Below, in pieces: positions 1 through 11,065 of a stretch of DNA of 64,000 nucleotides. The position numbers and the translations under genes were made by a program. The stretch comes from Styela clava. Lineage: Eukaryota; Chordata; Ascidiacea; Stolidobranchia; Styelidae. Positions within the stretch are counted from its first letter, which is position 1, and each line of letters starts with the position of its first letter. The notes beneath the pieces are model-generated. The model was not told where the DNA came from and did not search any database. It was given only the letters and a program-made list of their open reading frames with translations. The stretch spans positions 18,497,383 to 18,561,382 of the forward strand of contig NC_135252.1 in assembly GCF_964204865.1 (NCBI RefSeq). Reading direction: 5' to 3'.

Positions 1-305
1 TTTTATAAATACAATCACCAAAACGTGTGTAAATACTATTAACCTAGCAAAAATCATTCTTGCGCAGATAATATACACATTGAATAACAAATTATCAGCG
101 GCATTAAACCTCAAAATGTTATTTCTCGAATTTCATATGTCGATGTATGAATTCAAGGAAATGTTGCATTTGTTGTAAATAATTTGTAGTATACTATTCT
201 TGCTCTAATTTTATACAATTGATTGTTTAGCATATTTTTTCTTACTTCTTAAAAAACCCTTCACAAAAATGTGAAATAAAGTGTGTTTCATTCTGTTTGT
301 TTCAG

Positions 306-321
306 TTAACCAGCGAACAAG
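306..321 (+). other. 16-nt microexon of FReD A1 (exon 3)
   Basis: Sixteen bases between a pyrimidine-rich TTTCAG acceptor and a GTAAGA donor; reads L-T-S-E-Q plus one base. The same exon, same length and same splice sites, is at 7927-7942, 23099-23114, 28867-28882 and 37770-37785. Without it the frame from exon 2 (phase 0) to exon 4 (phase 1) does not join. Confidence 0.75.
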
Positions 322-2643
322 GTAAGATGTGACTTTTATTACAATATTGATTGGTTTAACGGTCCCAGAATCTTTATTTGGATTCAATTTGAGAGAATCT
401 TTGAATAAATATATATATCAATCTCATTAGTTTTACATGTTCAAAATCTTCGTACACCAACAGACACACTAAGTATTGGTAAGCTAAAGCAACTTAAATC
501 TATACCAGATTCAGAAATACATCAGAAGGTTTGTTAATTCAGATTTGCGAATGCAGTTGGAAGAAAAGCTTACATTATTGTTAATGAATAATTTTGACGG
601 AGATCTTGTAATAAACACTCAAATATTTGAAAATGTTGCACGCACCAACCTAAATCATACAACTACAGATAGAGATGATACCACCGACAATAATGTTGAA
701 TATTCTAGTTCCGCGTCTTCTAATGATGTCACAACTGATCCGTTTTATTCAAGGACAAATTTGATAACAGAGAAAACTGAATTGAGTACAAAGAAGGAAA
801 TTACGACAGGTTTTAATAATTTTTCTTCATATTTTCAACGTAAATGTAGATCAAGCTACACCAACAACTCGAATTGCAATGCATTATGTATACACAGTGT
901 AGAAGGGAACCAATAAAAATATTGCAATGACAAAAATTTGAAAAAAAAACTCTTCAAATATGTATGAAATTATGGAAGTGTATTATCGCAAAACCTAACA
1001 AATTTGTATTCTAGTCAAAATTATAATTATTACTCAATTCTTATGGTAGTAGCTTATACAATTGAGGTAGTTTAGTCATTTGGTAAGGTATTTAAACTAT
1101 AATGTCCGTAATATAATACGAACGCGTCATCTATCGATTTCATTACATTCAATTATTAAACCTAATTGACCTCATTTCAAGCACTTACGAAATATACCGA
1201 CTGGGAATGGCCGAGAAGTACCGACAAATTGATAACAACCGACAAAGATGATATTGGAGATGTGGTGACCACTGACACGGATTTAACTCTTCTTCAGTCT
1301 TCCACTTTAACTACTCTCGTTGATAGGAATGAAGGAAGCTCACATTCAGGTATCGGTACTAGCAGAAGATTTCTGTCTTCCTCTTGATCATTATATTTAC
1401 AACGTATAGTTAATATTATGTAATAATATTATGTTTTATATCAATATCAGATTTACCCGAGGATTGTACAAACATGCAAAAGAAAAACGCGAAAACTAAA
1501 AACGCTACTGGTGGAGTATTTAATATTTATCCTGAACCAAACGAAAGTTCCATTGAAGTTTATTGTGATCTCGTCATCGACTGAGGAGGATGGATTGTAA
1601 GCTTCGCATTTTGAACAAAGCTAGTATAAGCTGATTAAAAATTATCCCTTGTATCAATTTTCAATATTCACTAATCACTCCACTCTCATGAGTGAAAATT
1701 TTATAAATCTGCACGGATACGTAAATTAGGCAAAATTTTTGTAACATTTCGTTGTGAATCAATCATTAAATAATATAAGAACAACAGCAAACTTGATTTC
1801 AAAGGTGTTTCAACGACGAATGGATGGATCGGAAAATTTTTATAGAAATTATTCTGACTACGTGAATGGGTTTGGAAAAGCTGATAGAGAAATGTGGCTT
1901 GGTAAGTTTAATTACTTTCATTATTGTTGGAATATTTGCAATGTAACAATTTTGAATGAAGTTGTGATAAGAAAATGTCAAAAAAATTTAATGTTGATCA
2001 AAATGTGCAACTCGGTTGGTTTACTTGCCCAATTCTAAATCCAGAAGTCATAAAATTAAATATTTCCATATTAAATCTTTGAAATTGTATAAAAACATTC
2101 AAGTTAACATAAAAATTAAGCACCAATACCATGTATAATGATACCTCATTTGCGCCAATATAAACTTCAGGTCTGGAAACGTTGAATCTGATTACGAATA
2201 AATATGATTGTGAACTTTGTATAGATATGAAAGATTGGGAAAACAACACAGCTTATGCCAAATATGGGTGAGTCGTGTGATAAAAAAATGAAAAATCCAA
2301 TGAATAACACATAGCTTATAAATGTGGGCTGAACTTTGAACGGCCAATCTGTCACCCTATTTAAGAAAGTCGACATTGACTTCAAGTTTTAGTGTTATTT
2401 GAGCACGCACTCGGGAAGAAATGCTAGAGCAATGGAAGTTGATTGGCTATCAAATCAATTCTTTATTAAACTTGGCATCTTGGAATTGTTGTGAATTCGG
2501 AATAGCTATTTCTAATATTCAAAATAATTTATATTGATTGAATGAAACTACATAAGCTACAATAATGCAGATAAAAACACTCAAAATAAGATAGAAACGT
2601 ACCAGACTACTGTAATATTACTAGTACAAACAAAAATTAATGG

Positions 2644-2751
2644 GACCTCCTGAAGTATGCGCACCAAGATGGCGCACAATCTGAACTCAGGTTGTGTACA
2701 AAGTTTGGTTTCAGGTTGTGCGACATCTTTGTGTGCATACTTCAGGAGTAC
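2644..2751. mobile_element. Fold-back MITE in intron 8 of A1
   Basis: A near-palindrome about 108 bases long: the arm begins CTCCTGAAGTATGCGCACCA and the other end is the reverse complement with a few changes. The same element sits at 25846-25953 in intron 8 of A2, and neither B2 nor B3 has it, so it entered the A lineage before the A1/A2 duplication. Confidence 0.7.
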
Positions 2752-3245
2752 CAAATAATGATATACGTTTGACTGCTGTTGATAAATAGTCAAGGAACGA
2801 ATCTCAAAACCTCTAGTCAAGGAACGAATCTCAAACCATCTCAGACATACTGTAGAGACGCAGTTGAAGGACAGAAACATGAATAACGCTCTAAATTTCT
2901 AGGGTGTTCAAAGTTGGAGATAAAACTAACAAATATCAACTTACTGTGGGGGAATACAATGGAAATGCGGGAGATTCAATGCTAAATCATTCTACAATGA
3001 ACTTCACAACAAAAGATTACGACAACGATATCTGGCAAAGTAATTGCGCTCAACGATTCAGAGGCGGTTGGTGGTACAATAAATGCCATCAATCTAACCC
3101 AAACGGCCTTTACTTATCAGGAGAATCTGAGTTTGGCGTTGGAATCAGCTGGTATACCTGGAAAACGCACAGATACTCCCTCAAATTTATTGAGATAAAA
3201 CTCAGGAAAAAATCTAAAACTATATGATCTCGCGTGAACCTTGCA

Positions 3246-3251
3246 AAATAA
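3246..3251 (+). terminator. Poly(A) signal of A1
   Basis: AATAAA 19 bases after the A1 stop codon; the same hexamer follows A2 at 26417-26422. Confidence 0.6.
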
Positions 3252-4150
3252 ACGATCATGCTGGCGTGTAATGAATATCAGTTTGAATAGACAAAATTTA
3301 TTGCTGGTAATTTTCTTTGAGCATAAATGAGATGAAGCAGTTCAAAAAATATTCATGATTATAATCAATCCCCCCCCCCCTTTTTTTTTATTCATTATTT
3401 GATAAAAAATTGGTAAATAATTCATACTATATCTACTTATACAGTCAAATTACACCGTATCTTCAATACGTATATCTAACATTATTTAATTTTTTGACTT
3501 ATTCATGCATGAAAAATGTGGTTTCCAATCTCCATTGTTAGATTCCTCCTTTTTCCTATTTTTGGACTCTTTATTCCTTACTCCATACGCATAAAACTAC
3601 TTTATTTCTTCAATGCTCAAACGATTCTTTGCTAGTGTTATGCCCAAGTCGCTCTCTCCTATAGTATATTACATGTTCATGAAAAAGTAAGTAATATATT
3701 AATAATAATAAAATATAGATATTTGTAACACCACAGAGAATACAAAGCAAAATTTCTCTCTAAAAATGGCAAAATTCTTCCCTGGGGACAAATTTCTTCT
3801 TTCCACAAATTTAAATCAAATAAATAGGTTTTTCAGAGTTCAGAATTTAGGTAACGAAATACTTCGGCATGGCGTATGAAGTTGTAGCATCAAAAAGTGA
3901 CGTGCTTGTTTGAAATCTTCCATCAGTCATTCAATAACAAGTCCCAAGCTTGTAGGTTTGAAATCAAGAACCTAAAACAATAGTTTTCAATCTCAACCTT
4001 GTTGCCTAAATTTCTCCCTCTATACTTTTGTACTCATTCGCTATGCATAAAACTACTTTATTTATTAAATTTAATTTTGGTAATCATCTGTTATTATTCA
4101 TTGTATTGTAGCTAGTTAATACAAATTTGTTTTTAATCGAGCTAGTGTTA
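3252..4150. other. A1 3' flank, non-coding, shared with A3 flank
   Basis: No gene seen. The stretch holds a C(10)T(9) run near 3369 and matches the sequence after the A3 remnant (34055-35030) with small indels. The equivalent stretch after A2 is deleted: 26423 jumps straight to sequence matching about 4120. Confidence 0.6.
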
Positions 4151-4447
4151 GGCTGAAGTTTTTTTTTTTTTTTTTTTACGAATCAGAACGACAAGTCTGG
4201 AATCCAGCCCAAATGCTTTCATACCCAGACTATGCCGACGGAAGTTTATGGATCAATTCTCTTTGTAATAGAGATCACCATTTTGTATACCACGTAGAGT
4301 GGTGGGCTTCCTGTCATCACATCTGCTATATGTGAGATGGTATTTACTGAGTTGAGGTTTTACGCCGGCAACTGGGCGTTTTATATACAAGAGGTTTGAG
4401 AAGCCGAATTGAATTATGGCATGTCCAAAGAACCGAAATGAGAGACA

Positions 4448-5131
4448 TCAGAGGAATTTGATTACCTGGGGCCGAAACATGGTAGTTACCTTTCTTTTTA
4501 CCGTATTTTTTTTTTGACGATTGATTCGGATGTTGAGGATTCTGTGGAAGTTGTTGTGTCCTTTCTGGTTCTTTTCCTCTGTAAGATCCACAATTGGCGG
4601 CGATAGATTCGACTCAAGGTCCGCTGGTGCAGATGTCGTTGCTTCCGGTGTTGTTTCGAAGACCGACGAAGACGTGGTGTCGCAAGACTCAAAGTTATCA
4701 ATCCTTACTTTGATGTAAGGAAGGGGATGGAATGGCGTGTTTCCAATAGTTGACGACTCCTTAAATCTGTAGATTTGCCTGGGGGGTCTTGACAGTTGTG
4801 GAGATGGAGTTTTGAGTGGACTCACTACAGTCCTAACGTCCTCACATTCAGACCAGTTTTTAATTTCTCTTAAGCAGTTTAACTCCGAGTCGGAGGTAGA
4901 AAAATCACCTACCTTGTCGGTTGTTTCAGCAGGTTGTGCATCATTGTGGTTCTGCTCTGTTGTTCCAGCAGGTTGCACGTAATTCTGGCTCTGCTCTGTT
5001 ATTTTTGCAGGTTCCACGTCATTCTGCTTCTGCTTTGTTGTTTCGGCAGGTTGCACGTTATTCTGACGTTGTTGTTGCGTATCTTTTCGCAGGGGTTTTC
5101 TTTTCTGCGGAGGCATGTTCCATCCTGTCAC
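4448..5131 (-). pseudogene. Retroelement ORF1, C-terminal Gln/Thr-rich part
   Basis: 227 codons; the N-terminal third is an imperfect repeat of about 16 residues built on the pattern (Q/E)PAETT(K/E)Q...N. The rest is low complexity, Ser/Pro/Thr-rich. It directly follows the zinc-knuckle segment and precedes the 3' UTR and poly(A) tail, so it is taken as the tail of ORF1 rather than a host gene. The ATG may be internal to the ancestral ORF. Confidence 0.5.
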
Positions 5132-5347
5132 GGGGTTGGTGATGACTGGATCACGCTTCCGTTATTGACATTCTCTTAGTAAGTGACCCGGTGTTTTACA
5201 ATACTTACAGACGGCTTCGTTCTTACATTCACTGTATATATGGCCGGTGGTGAGGCACTTCCCTCACGTCGGAGTGTATAACTCTCGTGGGAGGAAGGTC
5301 TTGCAGCTTTCACCATTGATAACCACGTATTCCGGCAGACGGTCTTT

Positions 5348-5842
5348 TTAAAAACCGTCCATTAGGAATGACGTGTGCCCGTTGTAGACGTCGGTCCCCC
5401 GATACCAATTTTGGACTGCATTTCGTACCGTTCCACAGCCCAGCTTGTTGATCTTGATTACCGCCATGTTGTATGGAGTTTCCGCCGGAATTCTCCGTAT
5501 GGAGATCCGGACAGGAGCTTCACTTGGTAGTGTCACAGTGATGTTACTCTTAGCCGTTTGTATCAGGCCACCTGTAGAAGAAAGAAAACTCTCTCTGCAG
5601 CTAGACTTCGGGCTGTCCGTTGGCGCAAAGGTGAGGATCCAGATCCCTCTGCGGCCCTCGAACAGCCCTTTCACCTGATCGCAGAACCTACTTGTTGTGG
5701 TGTTGTTCCGGAGGACGTCCATCATCTTCGGGAAATCCATGTCTTCGTCGGTCTTCAGGAAGAGCGTCCGAGGTCGAGATGGTGCAGCTGCGGAAACTTC
5801 TTCTGTGGCTGGAGTCGAGGATGCGGCGGCGGCGTAGCTCAT
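5348..5842 (-). pseudogene. Retroelement ORF1, N-terminal part (gag-like)
   Basis: 164 codons starting M-S-Y-A-A-A-A, Ala/Ser/Thr-rich start, then a compact domain with basic and hydrophobic strands (…RISIRRIPAETPYNMAVIKI…) of the kind that precedes CCHC knuckles in LINE ORF1 proteins. It ends at a TAA in an A-run (TTTTTAAAAA on the minus strand), which looks like a frameshift that separates it from the knuckle region. Belongs to the insertion 4151-5938. Confidence 0.6.
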
Positions 5843-6239
5843 CGTCTTCGTCTTTCGTTTTCTTCGTTCTTCTTCGCTATCGAGGGCCTAACCCAGTGAA
5901 GGGTTGCCTTAATCAAATAGCGAATAATCTGGCTGAAGGCTCTCTTTTTTTTTTTTTTCATCTGTGTGGATGGACATCAGTGGCCGAACAAATTTTTGTG
6001 CTACCATTTATGGTGATCGATTACCATTTGGGATTGCTGCCTGCATGTAAATGGCCTGGCAATTGATGTAAATGAGTGACTTTCGAAGATTTCAAACATT
6101 TTTGTCATCATATATATACGTTTGTTTCATATTCAAATATACCTATAATAATATGTCACGGATGCCGTCAGCCTTATAAGCGAGTTTCTTCCACTCACGC
6201 TTCAATCATCTCATTGGCATACTCGATCCGTATAAAACC

Positions 6240-6415
6240 TTAGAGTACAAGGTTTGAGAGATATAGTGCATTGGGTCGAGGATAGGAAGATTGGGAAGCT
6301 AGGGCAATGGGTGGAGGACAAGAATGTTGAGGGAAATCGGACAGTGGGTGTAGAATAGAAAGGTTGAAGTAGATAGGCAGAGCCATTTTGTAACTTGCCC
6401 TCCTGTGTTAAAGGT
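6240..6415. repeat. Short, degenerate minisatellite in A1-B1 spacer
   Basis: A few decayed copies of the GGGTCGAGGATAGG-type unit. The same position in the other two A-B spacers holds much longer arrays (26860-27300, 35435-36175). Confidence 0.65.
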
Positions 6416-7014
6416 TGCACATCCCTAATTTAGCGTTTATATAAAAGACTAAAAATTTTGAAAGTCTGCATATAAACTCAACTAAGGGCAAGCCGCAGTA
6501 AACAGTCTGGCGGGCCGTGGGTTGGGCAACCAATATATAAAGCTACAGCTCCTATGACCTATACCGAGCCGTAGTTGTTGCCGAATATAGGAGATTGAAA
6601 ACATCGTCCTGAAAACTTTGGTACCGGGATGCATGTATACGATCAATAACTTCTTACAAATTTGAAAATCTATTTATCCATAGTGAAACTAAAACACATT
6701 GCATATGAGACGTTGATATAAACGTCAAAAATTATTTGTTATGAATTTCAATGATCGAGTTGAGTTGTCGGTGTTTTTCCACAGCAACAATAGAATAATA
6801 GTTTAAAAATCTTTGGCGCCCAAATATTATACTGAGCTCAACAATGCCATGAATCTCCCAAAAATATAGAAAACTACTTCAATGTAAAATGGAAGTAAAT
6901 TAAATAGTTGCCAAATTTATTTGGATTATCGGGAAATAATTTCTAAAAAATACAACATGTACCTAAATAAATACATCGACAGTTTGAAAGTTGTATTACC
7001 AAAAGATAAAGAGG
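6416..7014. other. B1 distal upstream, conserved non-coding
   Basis: No gene. A block around 6450-6660 recurs almost unchanged at 27350-27570 and 36230-36450, always at the same place upstream of a B gene. It includes a segment (GGCGGGCCGTGGGTTGGGCA) that resembles the GC-rich sub-terminal part of hAT elements, so it may be an old transposon end shared by all three units. Confidence 0.5.
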
Positions 7015-7171
7015 AAATGTTATGACGTGAAATGATGACGCATGATGGGTTATGCGGTTCAAATATTAGTTAACATTATCATTTTCGGTTTGACGAGTTA
7101 GTATGGTTTGATTTTTTCTATCTGTAAATCAGCAACAAAACTTCAAGCTTATAATTCAAAAAAGAAGAAAC
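7015..7171 (+). promoter_or_regulatory. Conserved proximal promoter/5' leader of B1
   Basis: About 150 bases before the ATG are strongly conserved among B1, B2 (27955-28115) and B3 (36823-36981), and recognisably in A2 (22232-22387). The most constant part has two TGACG cores (TATGACGTGA, GATGACGCAT; CREB/AP-1-like by pattern) followed by GGGTTATGCGGTTCAAA. No clear TATA box. Function is inferred from conservation and position. Confidence 0.45.
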
Positions 7172-9018
7172 ATGATATATCAATATTTGTTCGTGATACT
7201 TATTGCGTGTTCAAGTCACGGTGGGATGGTTTTAAAATATTTGACCTACTTGATGTAAATTAAATACTAAAATTTAATAAAAGTATGTATTTGTTTATCT
7301 GTCATAAAACAACTCAATTGTTTACACACAAAAGCTTTCACGTTATTACCCGAATTGAGTAATTTAAAAGGCCGGTTAGAACATTTGTTGTCTAGATAAC
7401 GTAAATTAAACTACGGTTTAGTCCAAATTGACAAACTTCATAATGTTATTCCTGTAAACAGCAAAAATATCGACAAACTCAGAAGATCAGTATGATGGCA
7501 TATCATACAATTTTGACTTTACGGTAAGTTGAATTACTTATGTTTTATTGTAGTTCTATGAGTACGATCACCGAAAAATGCGTTAATACTATTAACTTAG
7601 CATAGATGATTATCGCACAGATTATATACACATTGAATAACAAATTTTCAGTAGCAATAAACACCGAAAAGTGTTATTTTTTGAATTTCTTACGTCGGTG
7701 TCAGCATTTAATATATATATAGGCTACATGTAGAATACGATCATTTGTGAAGTCGTAACACCTTGGGTGTTCGAGGAAATGTTGCATCTGTTGTTCATAA
7801 TTTGGTAGTATATTAACCTTGCTTTATTTTAATCTAATTGATTGTTGAGCATATGTTTTGTTACTTCTCAAGTGACCCCTTTACAACACAGATAAAATAA
7901 TTTACGTTTTACTCTGTTTGTTTCAGTTCTCAAGTGAACAAGGTAAGATGTGTTTTTTATACTTATATTGATTTGTTTAACGGCCCCAGAATCGGTTTTT
8001 ATTTTGATTCAATTTGAAAGGATTTTTGAATAAGTATATATCTCAATCTCAATATGAGTAAACTAAAGCAGCTTAATTTATTCTACACCCGATTCAATTT
8101 TTTTTTAATTCAGATTTGCGAATGCAGTTGGAGGAAAAGCTTACATCAATTTTAATGAACATTTTTGATGGAGATCTTGTAATAAACACTCAAATATTTG
8201 AAAATGTCGAACGCTCCAACCTAATTCCAACAACAACAGATAGAGATGGTACCACCGACAATAATGCTGTATATTCTAGTTCCCCGTCTCCTAATGATGT
8301 CATAACTAATCCGCTCTATTCAGCGGCAAATGGAATACATGAGAAAGCTGCATTGAGTACAAGGATGGAAATTACGACAGGTTCAATCAATTTTTTTTTG
8401 ACGCTTATAAGCATACGTGTAGATCAGGCAATATCAAATACTCAAATTACATTAATATATATACACAGTGTAGAAGAGAAACAATTATAATTTTGCAACT
8501 CTGAAATTTGCGAATATGAAAATTTGTTAAATATATCAAGAGTCTAACAAATTTCTATGCTATACCAAATTTTAATTGTTAATTCAATATAGGTAAATCT
8601 AAGCAATTGATAAAGTATTTGAACTATAATGTCTGTAATATAATAAGAACACGTCATCTATCGATTCGATTAACAATCTATTTGATCCTATTTCAAGCAC
8701 TAACGAAATATACTTGGGGATGGCCGCTTAGTACTGACCAATTGATAACAACCGACAAAGATGATTTTGGACATAGAGTGACCACTGACACGGATTCAAC
8801 TCTTATTCAGTCTTCCACATTATCAACCTTCGTTGATAGGACTAGAGGAAGCTCACTTTCAGGTATCTGTAGGCTACCAGCAAAACATTTCTGCCTTCCT
8901 CTTGATCACTAAAATAAATATCATGTTTATGTCAATACCAGAATTACCCGAGGATTGCACAAACATGCACAAGAAAAACGCAAAAATTAAAAACGATACC
9001 ATTCCAAGCAAAAGTTGA
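7172..9018 (+). pseudogene. FReD gene B1, truncated in exon 6
   Basis: Exons match B2/B3: 7172-7220 (signal peptide [17 protein letters not shown]), 7462-7523, 7927-7942 (microexon), 8114-8380, 8698-8862 (stalk), 8942 onward (EDC Cys and the start of the FReD). Homology to B2/B3 exon 6 stops near 9000; the frame then runs into foreign sequence and ends at 9016-9018, so the whole recognition domain is missing. The first donor is GTGGGA where B2 and B3 have GTAAGA, a weaker site. The product, if made, would be a secreted stalk of about 200 residues. It could be spliced onto the exons of pseudogene C, since the intron phases agree (all phase 1), but C carries frameshifts. Confidence 0.8.
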
Positions 9019-9965
9019 ATTCCATAAATTTTTTTAAAAGTGTAGTGAAAGTAATTTTTTTTTTTTTTTTTTATATCAAAAGACATTGGAATTTTATTGG
9101 ACTGCATTCTTTTCACCGAAAAAGTCAAAATTCCACCCAGGTTTTTGATGGTTTTTAAAAAATGGCCTAAAATGTAGAAATTTTGGTATAATTGACATAT
9201 TTTGTGATGATTCGTGACACAAAGTGTTTGATTGTGCGATACAGTTATTTCATATGAAATAGACGCACTAGATTTAAATATTTTTTATTGGAGAGTTCTT
9301 TAATATGTATTAACGTCCTTTTTTTCTCTAAAACATTGTTATCATTAGCTTTATGTACCATATATGTGCAGAAAAGCATGTTGCATTACGCTACACTCTT
9401 TTAAATAAAAAATGCCCGATTATATATATTGAGAAGATCAAAAGTTACAATTAGATTCGATACAATAAACCATTTTCGTCTTATCTTCTCAGCTATGTAT
9501 CAACAACAATACAATAATTTTTAGTTATTCATAATTTTGGGATTCATAATGGTACTTTTCTACCAGATACACAACCATGTTGAGGCTTATAGGAGTATCA
9601 ATTGAGTAATTAAATAATATATAGAGTATTTTATCCAATTTTTGAGCTTGTTGGGTATTTCAATGAATGTCATTTTTCTGTGGCAATTCAATTAATGCTT
9701 TGCACCTACGTTGTTAATGAATATATTTCACTCATTATTTTAATTTCGAATTGCCCTGAAATATAGTTAAGAGCAGGAATTTGTGAAAAATATGTATTTT
9801 GTAAGTTGCAATATTTATGAAACATCTCAGTATAAATAAATGAGATGTTTTACAGATACAAAAATTTAATCTTATTGTTCTCTAACAAAATTTGGAAATG
9901 CTGGTGTTTACCTGTTGCTGTCAACATTTATACATTCATTCACACTGCTCTTCTATCTTCAATAG
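9019..9965. other. Non-coding junction between B1 and C
   Basis: No exon recognised. Starts at the breakpoint of B1 and contains a T(17) run near 9057 and A/T-rich sequence. It lacks similarity to B2 or B3 introns, so B1 was cut by a deletion, insertion or recombination here. Confidence 0.5.
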
Positions 9966-11065
9966 AATATGAAATGTACAATGAAGAAATAAACAGACTG
10001 AAACACGAAGGTGAGTTGCTGTTTTAATTTCTGAAATTTGTATATATGTTTTACTTGGCCGGTTAGAGATTGAGTTCATTACTTGATTCTGAATAAAAAA
10101 AAATACCATGTTTTCCATTATACATACTTTTATAAATTATTTTATTTCAAAATTATTGCAAAATAATATATTTTTATCATATCATTGCTTATTTTATAAT
10201 ACAAGTTTCCAAAGCTGATTGTATTTCGTATCGAGCATATCCCCATATTTGCATTCAAAATTCCAAATTACTTTAGGTTTGTTAAAATACCAATTTGTTG
10301 TGTTTTCTAGTTTCTTTTACTATTTGATATTATAACATAGTTTTAACATCTATTTCAGTGACTGAAGCGAAAAAGTTAATAGAAAACTATAAGATTGATA
10401 CTGATGCTTCAACAGAAAAACTCAATTTAGACAAAGATATCAAAAAATACTTAGAGAGAAGTAAGCAATCAAACTATTTACATTCCACACAAATGCCAAT
10501 TAATAGTTCAGTGACACCAAACACGAAGCAAATTTTATTTTTAACTTTAACTTGGTCGTTCAAAAAATATAGGTATGTAAGAATGTAATGTAGAATGAAA
10601 GAAAATAGTTTTAGGAATACTTTATATCCACTTACCGTTACCGTTTCATGGACGTATTAAATGTGTCATTAATTATTCGATTATGCAGTACCTCTATCGT
10701 CCATAGTTAGCATTCGACATAGTCATAATTTTTATTGACAAAATTATTATTACAAAATTAATATTCAGGTCGTTATTTGCCGGATAGTTGTCGAGGGTTA
10801 CACAAACTCAATTTATTTCTTGGAATGAAACCGGAGAAGTTTTTGGAATCTACCGTACACCGGTATCTGAAAAGATTTTACCGTGACTTGATGACAGATG
10901 ACGGAGGATGGGTTGTGAGTTGAATCGATTTATTGTTATTCTGATTGAACCATTTTGTAATGTATTTTTCTATTATCTTACAAAATACTTAAAAACTTTC
11001 GATCCATGAAATAATTTTCTCGATCCTAGCTCCTTAACTGGAAATAATGACTTGTTTGTTTAAAG

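Larger units (their letters stand above)
1..3227 (+). pseudogene. FReD gene A1, 5'-truncated by window edge, nonsense-mutated
   Basis: Secreted fibrinogen-related-domain protein gene; the first two exons lie before the window. Exons seen by splice sites and by comparison with A2: 306-321 (16-nt microexon), 543-809, 1182-1349 (Thr/Asp-rich stalk), 1451-1596 (start of the FReD: EDC Cys, then VYCDL-like), 1805-1901 ([16 protein letters not shown]), 2171-2267, 2903-3227 (Ca2+ loop KDYDND, NC...KCH cysteine pair, stop TGA). Exon 1451-1596 has an in-frame TGA at 1582-1584 exactly where B2 and B3 have GGA in TDGGGW. Translation would stop after about 231 residues, before almost all of the FReD, and three introns lie downstream, so the mRNA should be open to nonsense-mediated decay. 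The later exons are still open, so inactivation looks recent. An Arg-to-Cys change (ELCIDM) is private to this copy. Assignment to FReD is secure; pseudogene status is very likely, readthrough not excluded. Confidence 0.85.
4151..5938 (-). mobile_element. Non-LTR retroelement with ORF1 only, poly(A) tail and 8-bp TSD
   Basis: Minus-strand insertion flanked by GGCTGAAG at 4151-4158 and 5931-5938. A T-run from about 4159 is the poly(A) tail. Comparison with the equivalent spacers near 26470 and 35025 shows the uninterrupted site. Reading 5'-3' on the minus strand: ORF 5842-5348, a region with two CCHC-like zinc knuckles (second one C-K-Y-C...GH...C, about 5230-5165), then a Gln/Thr-rich ORF 5131-4448 and a short 3' UTR. 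This is the layout of a LINE ORF1 (gag-like RNA-binding protein). No reverse transcriptase follows: ORF1 runs directly into a 3' UTR and tail. The frames are broken by a stop at 5348 and at least one shift, so it is dead. Confidence 0.75.

Noticed and set aside
810-916. Reading stalk exon 4 on to the stop at 916 as a coding end
   Set aside because: All copies have a phase 1 CAG|GTT donor at the same place and exon 5 continues the stalk in frame; the in-frame tail differs between A and B copies. A weaker alternative donor near 839 in A1 is not in phase in B2.
2581-2880. Minus-strand 99-codon frame in A1 intron 8
   Set aside because: Runs through the fold-back MITE and a local duplication; no equivalent open frame of that length in A2.
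4521-6066. Several plus-strand frames of 65-124 codons
   Set aside because: Antisense shadows of the minus-strand retroelement ORF1.
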